From: Chlamydiota bacterium
GTDB taxonomy: Bacteria; Auribacterota; Tritonobacteria; UBA1439
Assembly (NCBI GenBank): GCA_012729785.1
Contig: JAAYCL010000005.1
Location: 1-43,825, forward strand
Length of the DNA stretch: 43,825 nucleotides
Reading direction: 5' to 3'
In this document: positions 1 to 7,352 of the stretch, one piece after another
How the letters are laid out: each line of letters opens with the position of its first letter
How positions within the stretch are numbered: the first letter of the stretch is position 1
Made by a program: the position numbers and the translations under genes
The notes under the pieces: model-generated
Databases searched by the model: none
Told to the model about the DNA's origin: nothing
The model's input: the letters and a program-made list of their open reading frames with translations, nothing else

Positions 1-21
1 CTAGTACAGGCCCCCCGCGGG

Positions 22-51
22 TGTCAAGGCAGGCGGGCGGCGGCGTATACT
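22..51 (+). promoter_or_regulatory. Predicted sigma70-type promoter
   Basis: A TGTCAA -35-like box (22-27) is followed after 18 bases by TATACT (46-51). Transcription would begin near 58 and run into a leader with a strong ribosome site (GGAAGGAGG) just before an ATG at 94. What it drives is unclear; the first confident gene downstream is the DUF1232 protein at 338. Confidence 0.45.
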
Positions 52-93
52 GTTTGATGCAAATTTGGCGTAACGGTCCCTGTGGAAGGAGGC

Positions 94-337
94 ATGAGGA
101 GGGCGAGACAGGGGGCAAAGAAAAAGGTATCCTCTCCGATTCAATCGACCAAGAAAGAAAAGAGAGGATACCGTGCCACGCACAAGACACAGTGTGGTGG
201 ATTTCCGCCCCTGAGAAGCAAGATATTGGCGTTATGGGCGCGGCGCGGCCCGGAGGGGACGGCCCGGTCTATGCCGCGTTTTCATGAGGCCTCCGGGGGC
301 TATAGGACCTGTGCTATGATTCCCGGCGGGAGGCGCA
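94..337 (+). other. Leader region with an 11-bp inverted repeat; possible small basic ORF
   Basis: This stretch has no recognisable gene. A perfect 11-base inverted repeat (126-136 and 162-172, GGTATCCTCTC and its complement, 25-base loop) could form a hairpin in the transcript. An ATG at 94 with a very good Shine-Dalgarno opens a Lys/Arg-rich frame, but that frame simply runs on through the DUF1232 gene in another phase, so a distinct small protein is doubtful. A weak TATGAT box sits at 315-320, just ahead of the next gene. Confidence 0.3.
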
Positions 338-652
338 ATGGGTGGGACGCTCAAGAAGGCGCTGCGGACGATCGCCGCGGATCTGATCCGCGAGGCCGTT
401 TTCTACCGGATCCTGCTCGCGCACCCGCGCACGCCGTGGACGGCGAAGGCGCTCGTGGGCGCCGCGCTGGCGTACGCCTTCTCCCCGGTCGACCTCATCC
501 CCGACGTCATACCCGTCATCGGATACCTCGACGACCTGCTCGTCGTCCCTGTGCTGGTCTGGGCGGCTATGCGGCTCGTTCCCCGGGAGGTCGTGGAGGA
601 GTGCCGGCGGAAGGCCGCGGCGGCGCGCGCGGGGGATCGCGCGGATCCGTGA
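338..652 (+). CDS. YkvA/DUF1232 family small membrane protein
   Basis: The protein has 104 residues. Residues 38-70 carry the DUF1232 (YkvA) signature, SPVDLIPDVIPVIGYLDD, followed by a hydrophobic stretch (about 67-80) that probably sits in the inner membrane. The C-terminus is short, basic and Ala-rich. A GGGAGG ribosome site lies 6 bases before the ATG. The family is widespread but its function is not established; no catalytic residues are known. It is separated by about 100 bases, with its own TATAAT box, from the PtsN-like operon, so it is probably an independent transcript. The family call is firm; any role would be a guess. Confidence 0.85.
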   Translation: MGGTLKKALRTIAADLIREAVFYRILLAHPRTPWTAKALVGAALAYAFSPVDLIPDVIPVIGYLDDLLVVPVLVWAAMRLVPREVVEECRRKAAAARAGDRADP

Positions 653-713
653 GCGCCGTGCGGGCGCCTGGACGCCCCCCCGGTTCCCGCTTCCCTCGCC
701 CGGGGCTGTCGGC

Positions 714-719
714 TATAAT
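714..719 (+). promoter_or_regulatory. Consensus -10 box (TATAAT) before the ptsN-like operon
   Basis: A perfect TATAAT lies 38 bases upstream of the ATG of the EIIA-like gene. A TTCCCT at 691-696 is a possible weak -35 at 17-base spacing. This is the best candidate start for the EIIA/kinase/receiver/lipoprotein operon. Confidence 0.5.
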
Positions 720-756
720 GAGGACGGCAGGAAAGGCGGCGCGCACCGGAGGGGAG

Positions 757-1242
757 ATGGAACTGCACCAGTGCATCGTTCCCGCCGACATGCTGCTCGA
801 TATGAAGGCCCGGGACCGGTGGGAGGCGCTCCGCGAACTCCTGGACAGGGTCTTCCCCGACCGCGGCCCCGTCCACGCCTCGGTGTTGAGCGCCCTCTAC
901 GATGCGGAGCGGGCGCGCTGCAGCGCGATCGGGCGGTCGGTCATCATCGCGCACGCGGTGACCGACAAGATGCGGGGCTTGCGGGTCGTCTTCGGGAGAA
1001 GCTCCCGCCCGATACCGTGGGACGCCCCCGACGGTTCCACCGTGAGCATCCTCTGGCTCTTCGCCCACTCGCCTGCGGAGCACGACGACTACCTCGAGCT
1101 GCTCTCCCAGACAGTGCGCCTCTGCAGGTGCGACTTGCACAGAACCGGCCTCCTCCGCGCCCGCAGCACGGCGGAGGTGTTCGAGGTGCTCTCGAAAGCG
1201 GATTGTGCGCGCCCAGAGGGCAAAGACGCGTGCGACCGCTGA
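757..1242 (+). CDS. ptsN: PTS EIIA type-2 domain protein (PtsN/EIIA-Ntr-like)
   Basis: This 161-residue protein looks like a single PTS EIIA domain of the mannitol/fructose class, which accepts phosphate from HPr on a histidine. His66, in the segment VIIAHAVTDKM, matches the phospho-accepting His of the family, although the Pro that normally precedes it is Ala. The helix-rich second half ends in EVFEVLSKAD, as in PtsN. GGAGG precedes the ATG at good spacing; the same frame is open upstream, but that part overlaps the DUF1232 gene and is not credible. It is the first gene of an operon with a histidine kinase (17 bases downstream) and a receiver protein. EI, HPr and HprK are encoded at 28.2-31.2 kb and no EIIB or EIIC is present, so a regulatory role is more likely than sugar uptake. 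Confidence 0.75.
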   Translation: MELHQCIVPADMLLDMKARDRWEALRELLDRVFPDRGPVHASVLSALYDAERARCSAIGRSVIIAHAVTDKMRGLRVVFGRSSRPIPWDAPDGSTVSILWLFAHSPAEHDDYLELLSQTVRLCRCDLHRTGLLRARSTAEVFEVLSKADCARPEGKDACDR

Positions 1243-1259
1243 CGACCCCCCGCACCGCC

Positions 1260-3284
1260 GTGAAACCCGAAACAAGAGACGCGATCTCCGCGAACGGTTC
1301 CCGCCGGCGCGTTACCACAAGCCGCAAAGGGGGTCGTGTACCTGCCGCGCGCGCATCGCACCCCGGTCGGGGAAAAGGCCCCGCCGACGGCAGGAAGGGG
1401 CGGACTGCCGAAAGCGCCGTGCCGCGACGCGCGCGGGCCGCCGGAAAGGCGGGGGACGCTCACCATGCGGTCGTCCGCGAGCGGGCGCAGCTCCTCTCCA
1501 TCTTCGACGGCATCGACGAGGTGGTCTACATCAGCGATCCCCGCACGCACGAGATCCTCTACCTCAACGGGGCCGCGCGGGCGGTCTTCGGAGACGCCGT
1601 CGGGAAGAAGTGCTACCGGGCCTTCCAGCGCCGCCGCACGCCCTGCCCGTTCTGCACCAACCGGATCATCTTCCACAAACGGCCCGGGGAACCGCACATC
1701 TGGGAGTTCCAGAACCTGCGGAACCGGCGCTGGTACCGCTGCATCGACAAGGCGATCCCCTGGCCGGACGGGAGGCTCGTGCGCTATGAGATGGCGCTCG
1801 ACGTCACCGATATGAAACAGGCCGAGGAGGCGCTGCGGTCCTCCGAGAAGAGATACCGCGCCACCATCGATTCCCTCGCCGAGGCGATCCACATGGTCGG
1901 TCCGGACCTGCGGATCATCCTCGCCAACAGGGCGTTCACGGTTTGGGCCGCCCGGATGGGGCTGCGGGGCGGGCTGGTCGGCAGGACGGTGCGCACGGCA
2001 TTCCCGTTCCTCCCCGCCACCGTGGAGGAGGAGTACCGGAATGTCTTCCGCACGGGGAGGATGCTGCGCACCGAGGAGCGGTGCCTGATCCACGGGCGGG
2101 AGACGATCACCGAGACGCGCAAGATCCCGGTGCTCGAGGAGGGGAAGACGGTTCACGTCATCACCGCCATCAGCAACATCACCGCCAGGCGGAAGGCCGA
2201 GGAGGCGATCCGGCGCTCCGAGAAGAAATACCGATCTCTGATGGAGGGGGCGAACGACGCGATCTTCCTCGCCGATGAGAATGGTATGCTGCTTGAGGTA
2301 AACCGGCGGGCGATCGAGCTCGTCGGCCGCTCGAGACGGGAGCTTCTCGGCACGCACATCACCCGGCTTCACCCGCCGGAGGAGCGTGACCGCATCGTGG
2401 CGGCGTTCCGGGAGATCGCGGAACGCGGCGCCGGCTCCGCCGGCGACGTGACGATCCTTTGCGGAAACGGCAAGACCGTCCCGGTGGAGATCTCGGTGAG
2501 CGCGATACGGCACGGCGGCGCGACGCTGATGCACGCGATCATGCGGGACGTCTCGGAGCGCAAAAGGATCGAGGCGATGAGGGACCTCCTGCTCCGGGAC
2601 GTCACCCACGAGCTCAAGACCCCGATCGCCATGATGAAGATGGCGCACGCGATGGCAAACGAGGCGCTCGCCGCGCGCGACCTCGAGGGGGTGCGGAGGG
2701 CGGAGGGGATCGCCGCGCGGAATCTCGCGTTCCTCGCGCGGGACGTCGGCAACATCCTCGGGATGTGCTGGCTGCGCGGAGGGACGCTGATATTGAAGCC
2801 GGCGCCCCTCTCGCTCGGGGGGATCGCCGGGGAGATCGCGGAGGAGATGCGGGACCGGCTGCGCCTGGGGGGCGTCGGCCTGGAGGTGCGCATCAAGCGG
2901 GGGGCGGACCGGATCACGGCGGAACGGAGGATGATCAGGACGCTCCTCTACAACCTCGTGGACAACGCCCTCAAGTTCACCCGGCGCGGCAAGGTTACGA
3001 TCGGCGCATCGCGAACGGGCGGATGGGTGACGCTCACCGTCAGGGACACGGGCATCGGCATCGCCTCGGCCGCGCGGGAGGAGGTCTTCACACCGTTTTA
3101 CAAGAAGAACCCCGCGATGCAGGGCACCGGCCTCGGGCTCCCGATCTGCCGGGAGATCGCGAAGCTGCACGGGGGGACGGTGCGGATCTCTTCGAACGGG
3201 CGGAGGAAGGGGACCACCGTCGCGGTGCGGCTCGCCGTGCGTCCCGCCGCGTCGCGGCGGGCGGGAAAGGGAGGGGTGCGGTGA
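1260..3284 (+). CDS. PAS-domain sensor histidine kinase (soluble)
   Basis: The protein has about 674 residues if the GTG at 1260 is used. That start is uncertain, since residues 1-70 are basic low-complexity sequence. Three PAS domains follow: about 75-185, 196-312 and 322-436. The first holds the KCYRAF...PCPFC cysteine cluster seen in many PAS kinases. HisKA is at 440-505 with phospho-acceptor His450 (VTHELKTPIA). The ATPase domain has an N box (YNLVDNALKF), a G1 box (DTGIGI) and a G2 box (GTGLGL). No membrane segment is visible, so it probably senses a cytoplasmic signal. Its stop overlaps the start of the receiver gene (GTGA), which makes that protein its likely partner. The EIIA-like protein encoded just upstream could modulate it; that is inference. 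Confidence 0.9.
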   Translation: MKPETRDAISANGSRRRVTTSRKGGRVPAARASHPGRGKGPADGRKGRTAESAVPRRARAAGKAGDAHHAVVRERAQLLSIFDGIDEVVYISDPRTHEILYLNGAARAVFGDAVGKKCYRAFQRRRTPCPFCTNRIIFHKRPGEPHIWEFQNLRNRRWYRCIDKAIPWPDGRLVRYEMALDVTDMKQAEEALRSSEKRYRATIDSLAEAIHMVGPDLRIILANRAFTVWAARMGLRGGLVGRTVRTAFPFLPATVEEEYRNVFRTGRMLRTEERCLIHGRETITETRKIPVLEEGKTVHVITAISNITARRKAEEAIRRSEKKYRSLMEGANDAIFLADENGMLLEVNRRAIELVGRSRRELLGTHITRLHPPEERDRIVAAFREIAERGAGSAGDVTILCGNGKTVPVEISVSAIRHGGATLMHAIMRDVSERKRIEAMRDLLLRDVTHELKTPIAMMKMAHAMANEALAARDLEGVRRAEGIAARNLAFLARDVGNILGMCWLRGGTLILKPAPLSLGGIAGEIAEEMRDRLRLGGVGLEVRIKRGADRITAERRMIRTLLYNLVDNALKFTRRGKVTIGASRTGGWVTLTVRDTGIGIASAAREEVFTPFYKKNPAMQGTGLGLPICREIAKLHGGTVRISSNGRRKGTTVAVRLAVRPAASRRAGKGGVR

Positions 3285-3649
3285 AGCGCGTGCTGATCAT
3301 CGACGACGACCCCGACATGCAGGCCCTCTATCGGTATTGGCTGAAGGGGACGCGCTATCGTCTCGACTTCGCGGGGGATGCGGCCCGCGCCCTCCGGATG
3401 CTGAAGGGGGAGCCCGCGGATCTGGTCATCACCGATGTGGTCATGGGGGGGATGGACGGGGAGACGTTCGTCCAGCGGCTGCGGGAGGAGGGGGCTGAGG
3501 TGCCGGTGCTCGTGGTCTCGGTACTCCCTCCGGACGCGCTTCCCCGCGCGTGTCGCGCGAAGCAGGTCCATTTCCTGCAGAAGCCGGTCACCGGCGAGAC
3601 GCTCAGGGCGACGATGGAGAGAACGATGAAGAAGGGGAGGGAGCGATGA
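3281..3649 (+). CDS. Single-domain response regulator (receiver only)
   Basis: A 122-residue CheY-like receiver with no output domain. The acidic pocket is Asp8-Asp10, the phospho-acceptor is Asp52 (VITDVVMGG), the switch Ser is Ser80 and the conserved Lys is Lys101 (FLQKPV). It starts with GTG inside the stop of the histidine kinase gene, and its own stop overlaps the next ATG, so translation is coupled on both sides. With no DNA-binding domain it must act through protein contacts, either as a phosphorelay intermediate or as an effector. The kinase upstream is the obvious phosphodonor. Confidence 0.92.
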   Translation: MKRVLIIDDDPDMQALYRYWLKGTRYRLDFAGDAARALRMLKGEPADLVITDVVMGGMDGETFVQRLREEGAEVPVLVVSVLPPDALPRACRAKQVHFLQKPVTGETLRATMERTMKKGRER

Positions 3650-4062
3650 GGACGTTCCGCATCTCGTGCGCGCTGCTCCTTGCCGCGTGCGGTATGGCGC
3701 GCGCGGGGGACGCGGAGGAGACGAAGGCCCGGGAGGCGCTGCAGGCGCAGGTCGCGGCCTACCTCGCGACCACCCGCGCCGACCTGGCTTCGAACGCGAG
3801 GTACCCGAAGCTCAAGGTCGAACTCATCTCGGCGGAGATGGAGCCCAGCGAGTCGCTCGTCACGCCGTTCACCGCGGAGGTGCGGTACGTGCTCGAGTAC
3901 GACGACACCTGGCACAAGGAAACGCGCCTCGTCCACCCGTTCGTGATGACCGCCAAGTGGTTCTCGGGCCGCTGGGACATCGACCCGCACGGCCACCGGG
4001 CGCGGAAGAACCTCACCGATCTCCATCCCGAGAAGTCGAAGATCCTGTTCCCGAACATCTGA
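3646..4062 (+). CDS. Small exported protein, probable lipoprotein, unknown function
   Basis: The protein has 138 residues. The N-terminus MRTFRISCALLLAACG is a signal sequence with a possible lipobox (LAAC, Cys15); cleavage after ARA at about 20 by signal peptidase I is the alternative. The mature part is a mixed alpha/beta domain with aromatic-rich strands (VRYVLEYDDTWHKETRLVHP) and ends in KILFPNI. No family was recognised. The ATGA overlap with the receiver gene puts it last in the EIIA/kinase/receiver operon, so it may be an envelope partner of that signalling system. Confidence 0.75.
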   Translation: MRTFRISCALLLAACGMARAGDAEETKAREALQAQVAAYLATTRADLASNARYPKLKVELISAEMEPSESLVTPFTAEVRYVLEYDDTWHKETRLVHPFVMTAKWFSGRWDIDPHGHRARKNLTDLHPEKSKILFPNI

Positions 4063-4120
4063 CCGCGTGGCGGGGCTGGACGCGCCGCGGGGGAGGGCCG
4101 CGCCGGCGCCCATTTAGCGC

Positions 4121-4150
4121 TTGCCTTCGCCGTTCCCGCGGCGCTACCAT
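4121..4150 (+). promoter_or_regulatory. Predicted promoter of comM
   Basis: TTGCCT (4121-4126), an 18-base spacer and TACCAT (4145-4150), with the ATG 19 bases further on. This gives a very short leader carrying only the ribosome site. Confidence 0.5.
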
Positions 4151-4168
4151 ACGCCGGAGGAGGACGCG

Positions 4169-5701
4169 ATGCTCGCCAGGGTCTGCTCCGGGGCCGTCCA
4201 CGGGGTCGAGGCGTACCCGATCGAGGCCGAGGTCGATGTCTCGGGCGGCCTTCCGGCGGTGGTCATCGTCGGCCTCCCCGACGCGGCGGTGAAGGAGTCC
4301 CGTGACCGGGTCAGGACCGCCGTCCAGAACTCCGGCTTCCTCTTCCCCGAGGGGCGGCTCACCGTAAATCTGGCCCCCGCCGACGTCAAGAAGGAGGGGC
4401 CCAGTTTCGACCTCCCCATCGCGGTCGGGATGCTCGCCGCCGACGGCCAGCTGCGCAGCGAGCGCCTCGCCGATCTCCTCATCCTCGGCGAACTCGCGCT
4501 CGACGGTAGCGTCCGGCCGGTGCGGGGGGTGCTGCCGATCGCCCTCGCCGCCCGGCGCGCGGGGAAGCGGGGGATCGTCGTCCCCGCCGACAATGTCGCC
4601 GAGGCGGCGGTCGTCGAGGGGCTCGATGTCTACCCGGTCGGCACGCTCCTCTCGCTCGTGAAGTTCATCTGCGGCGAGGAGGCGATCGCGCCCGTCAGGC
4701 TCGACCTCGCCGAGATCTTCCGCGGCGCGCGCGGCTACCCGGTGGACTTCTCGGACGTGAAGGGGCAGGCGCACGCCAAGCGCGCCCTCGAGGTCGCCGC
4801 CGCCGGGGGGCACAACATCATCATGATCGGCCCCCCCGGCTCCGGGAAGACGATGCTCGCCCGGCGGCTCCCGACGATCATCCCCGAGATGACGCTCGAC
4901 GAGGCGCTCGAGACGACGAAGATCCACTCGATCGCCGGGCTCCTCGGCCCCGGCACCGCGCTCGTCGCGACGCGCCCCTTCAGGAATCCCCACCACTCGA
5001 TCTCCGACGCGGGGCTCATCGGCGGCGGCGCGCATCCGCGCCCCGGCGAGGTGAGCCTTGCGCACAACGGCACCCTCTTCCTCGACGAGCTCCCCGAGTT
5101 CAGGAGGAACGTGCTCGAGCTCCTCCGCCAACCGATCGAGGACGGCCGCGTGAACATCTCTCGCGCCCTCGGCACCGTCACCTATCCGTCCCGCTTCGTC
5201 CTCGCCGCCGCGATGAACCCATGCCCGTGCGGGTATTTCACCGATCCGCGTCGTGCGTGCCGGTGCTCGGCCACGCAGATCCAGCAGTACATGTCGCGCG
5301 TATCGGGGCCTCTGCTGGACCGGATCGACCTGCACGTGGAGGTGCCGGCGGTGAGGTACCGGGAGCTGTCGGGGGAGGGAGGGGGGGAGGGATCGGAGGC
5401 GATGCGTGGTCGCGTGGAGGCGGCGCGGCGGCGGCAGCTGGCGCGTCTCCGGGATGACGGGATCCACTGCAACGCCGAGATGGGGCACCGGCAGATACGG
5501 CGTCACTGCGTTCCGGATGCGGAGGGACAGGAGCTCCTGAGGAAGGCGATCACGGAGCTGGGGCTCTCGGCACGGGCCTACGACCGGGCGCTCAAGGTCT
5601 CCCGCACCATCGCGGACCTGGAGGGCGCGGAGGCCATCGCCCCCGACCACGTCTCCGAAGCGATCCAGTACCGCGTGCTGGACCGCCAGCTCTGGATGTG
5701 A
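4169..5701 (+). CDS. comM: ComM/YifB family AAA+ Mg-chelatase-like ATPase
   Basis: This 510-residue protein matches the ComM/YifB family in length and domain order. An N-terminal S5/Lon-protease-like fold (1-165) comes first. The Mg-chelatase AAA+ core follows, with Walker A GPPGSGKT at 221-228 and Walker [10 protein letters not shown] at about 303-311. A C-terminal Mg-chelatase-associated domain holds the cysteine set [17 protein letters not shown]. Homologues act as hexameric helicases that promote branch migration when incoming single-stranded DNA is integrated during natural transformation. The ATG at 4169 has GGAGGAGG upstream; an extension to 4121 would overlap its promoter. The next gene is a ComEA-like HhH protein with its own promoter, so two competence-type genes are adjacent. 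Confidence 0.93.
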   Translation: MLARVCSGAVHGVEAYPIEAEVDVSGGLPAVVIVGLPDAAVKESRDRVRTAVQNSGFLFPEGRLTVNLAPADVKKEGPSFDLPIAVGMLAADGQLRSERLADLLILGELALDGSVRPVRGVLPIALAARRAGKRGIVVPADNVAEAAVVEGLDVYPVGTLLSLVKFICGEEAIAPVRLDLAEIFRGARGYPVDFSDVKGQAHAKRALEVAAAGGHNIIMIGPPGSGKTMLARRLPTIIPEMTLDEALETTKIHSIAGLLGPGTALVATRPFRNPHHSISDAGLIGGGAHPRPGEVSLAHNGTLFLDELPEFRRNVLELLRQPIEDGRVNISRALGTVTYPSRFVLAAAMNPCPCGYFTDPRRACRCSATQIQQYMSRVSGPLLDRIDLHVEVPAVRYRELSGEGGGEGSEAMRGRVEAARRRQLARLRDDGIHCNAEMGHRQIRRHCVPDAEGQELLRKAITELGLSARAYDRALKVSRTIADLEGAEAIAPDHVSEAIQYRVLDRQLWM

Positions 5702-5963
5702 CAGTCCGCGCGCGGGATGTGGCGCACCGCCGGCCGCGCGTGCGTGCGACACGGTTCCCTCCGCCGCGGGACCGGCGCCTGCACTGCGCCCCGTAGGATC
5801 CGCGGACCCCGGGGAGCGCGGATCGACAGTATCCTGCGCAGGAAGCGGTAACGAAGCGCGGCAGATGAGGCGGAACGTGCGGGGGGGAGGAGCGATGCCC
5901 GGCGCCGCCGCCGCGCGGTCAAGCCAAAGGACATCCCGCATTCCCACCCCCGCCCCCGTTTCC

Positions 5964-5992
5964 GTGACAGCGCCGCATTTTGCGTGTATACT
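5964..5992 (+). promoter_or_regulatory. Strong predicted promoter of the HhH/zinc-ribbon gene
   Basis: GTGACA (5964-5969), a 17-base spacer and TATACT (5987-5992), then GGGAGG and an ATG at 6010. Nothing else was found in the 308 bases between comM and this gene. Confidence 0.6.
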
Positions 5993-6009
5993 GTCCCCGG
6001 GAGGGGTCA

Positions 6010-6444
6010 ATGAGACCGGCGAGGATCTTGTGCGCAGCGGCGGCGGTTCTGCTCTGCACCGCCCATTCCGCCTTCTGTCTCGTCGACATCAATACCGCCA
6101 CGGCGGTCGAGCTCGAGACCCTTCCGGGCATAGGACCCGTGCTGGCCCGACGGATCATCGAGAGCAGGCCCTACGAGACCATCGAGGAGCTCACCCGCGT
6201 GAAGGGCATCGGCTCGAAGTCGTTCGCGCGATTGAAGAACCAGATCACCGTGGGCGCCCTCTTCCCCGCCGGGAATCAGCCGTCTGCCACGGAGGAGAAG
6301 GGGGGCGGGGCTTCGGTCCCGACCTACCGCGTCGACACCTACATGGAGCTCACCTGCTACCGCTGCAAAAACAAGTTCAAGGTCTCGGGCGAACTGAAGA
6401 CCGGCTGGTGCCCCTACTGCGGGACGCGGCTGGCGGTGCGCTAG
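6010..6444 (+). CDS. Exported ComEA-like helix-hairpin-helix protein with C-terminal zinc ribbon
   Basis: The protein has 144 residues. A signal peptide (1-23, cleavage near AFC or SAF) is followed by a double helix-hairpin-helix of ComEA type (about 25-75). Its hairpins are LETLPGIGPVLARRI and LTRVKGIGSKSFARL, which bind the DNA backbone. After a linker, residues 107-140 form a two-knuckle zinc ribbon (CYRCKNKF...CPYCGTRL). ComEA binds incoming DNA in the periplasm, and the position after comM fits DNA uptake. The added zinc ribbon is not part of ordinary ComEA. HhH assignment is firm; a competence role is inferred. Confidence 0.85.
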   Translation: MRPARILCAAAAVLLCTAHSAFCLVDINTATAVELETLPGIGPVLARRIIESRPYETIEELTRVKGIGSKSFARLKNQITVGALFPAGNQPSATEEKGGGASVPTYRVDTYMELTCYRCKNKFKVSGELKTGWCPYCGTRLAVR

Positions 6445-6508
6445 ACGGGTCGCTGGGACGGAATTCGGCCGGTTTCCACCGGCGTTTCGCGGCACTGGAG
6501 GAGAGAGG

Positions 6509-6892
6509 ATGAGAGATCGTTCATGCGTCTTTCTCGCGTGCGCCGCGTTCTGCGCGGGTGCGGCGTTCGGTCAGACGGAAGAACACGCGTCCCCCTCCGC
6601 GGTTTCCCCCGGGACGCAGGTGACCCCCGCGCCGCCGAGGGTCGTGCCGTTCGGCACCGCCCATCTCGAGTACCGCGAGGCGCTCCGCAGGGATCTTGTC
6701 GCGGCGATGGAGGAGAAGGCGGCCGCCATCCGCGAGGGGAGGACGGCGGCACTCGGCGACATCGACGCCCGTATCCAGGAACTCCGGCGGCGGCAAGAGG
6801 AGCTGCAGGAGAAGATGGCGCTCGGCCGGGTGCCGGACACGCCGTCGACCCCTCCGCCTCATTCCCGCGCCGCTTCGTCCACCAATCCCTGA
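6509..6892 (+). CDS. Small exported coiled-coil protein, unknown
   Basis: The protein has 127 residues. It has a signal peptide (1-21, cleavage after AFG), a Pro/Ser/Thr-rich linker (22-48), and then a charged helical segment (about 52-105) that looks like a coiled coil (IDARIQELRRRQEELQEKM). The tail is Pro/Ser-rich. A GGAGGAGAGAGG ribosome site precedes the ATG. No family was recognised. It lies 65 bases after the HhH gene with no obvious promoter between them, so co-transcription is possible. Confidence 0.65.
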   Translation: MRDRSCVFLACAAFCAGAAFGQTEEHASPSAVSPGTQVTPAPPRVVPFGTAHLEYREALRRDLVAAMEEKAAAIREGRTAALGDIDARIQELRRRQEELQEKMALGRVPDTPSTPPPHSRAASSTNP

Positions 6893-6980
6893 GGAGGCGC
6901 GCCCTCCCGCACCGCGGTTGACCGGCGCGGGCCCCCGCACCCGCGGGGGAACCGGGGCGCGACAACGCCGCGTCGGGGGG

Positions 6981-7009
6981 TTGACGCGGCGGCGGGGTTT
7001 CGATATCAT
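6981..7009 (+). promoter_or_regulatory. Strong predicted promoter for the 81-residue protein
   Basis: TTGACG (6981-6986), a 17-base spacer and TATCAT (7004-7009). Both boxes are close to consensus, and the start codon at 7067 leaves a leader of about 50 bases. Confidence 0.6.
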
Positions 7010-7066
7010 CAAACCCTGGCCGCGGCTGCCGCCGACGGGCTGCGTGACATTCGATCGGAGAGTGCC

Positions 7067-7312
7067 ATGGCGCTGACCGAGCAGCAGAGAGACATCCTCA
7101 AGCTGATGCGGAGCACCGCCGAGAGCTACCAGACGCTGAGCATCGGCAGCGCGCACGGCCTCCAGCGCCTCGCGCGGGACTATTTCAAGACCGAGATCGA
7201 TATCGAGCCGACCATCAAGGCGGTCTGGAGCCGCCGCGGCGACAAGATCTACGAGGAGCTCAAGCGGCTGCAGGCCATCATCGACGAGATGGAGAAGAGG
7301 GCGGGCGCGTAA
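7067..7312 (+). CDS. Small cytoplasmic protein, unknown
   Basis: An 81-residue, mostly helical, charged protein beginning MALTEQQRDILKLMR. There is no signal peptide, membrane segment or known motif. It has its own near-consensus promoter and ends just before a convergent membrane glycosyltransferase gene. The composition, with a balance of Asp, Glu, Lys and Arg and an amphipathic C-terminal helix ending MEKRAGA, fits a real folded small protein. No function can be assigned. Confidence 0.65.
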   Translation: MALTEQQRDILKLMRSTAESYQTLSIGSAHGLQRLARDYFKTEIDIEPTIKAVWSRRGDKIYEELKRLQAIIDEMEKRAGA

Positions 7313-7352
7313 TGGCCCGCCCGCGGCCGGAGGGAGACCGCCCCCCCGGGGT

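Noticed and set aside
82-1242. Long open frame reaching upstream of the PtsN-like gene
   Set aside because: The upstream part lies over the DUF1232 gene in another frame and is low-complexity and basic. The ATG at 757 has a good ribosome site and TATAAT upstream.
1089-3170. Long minus-strand open frame over the histidine kinase
   Set aside because: Arg/Pro/Asp-rich shadow of a GC-rich gene; it has no motif and mirrors the kinase codons.
4013-6010. 665-codon minus-strand open frame over comM
   Set aside because: Antisense shadow of comM with biased composition; comM is certain.
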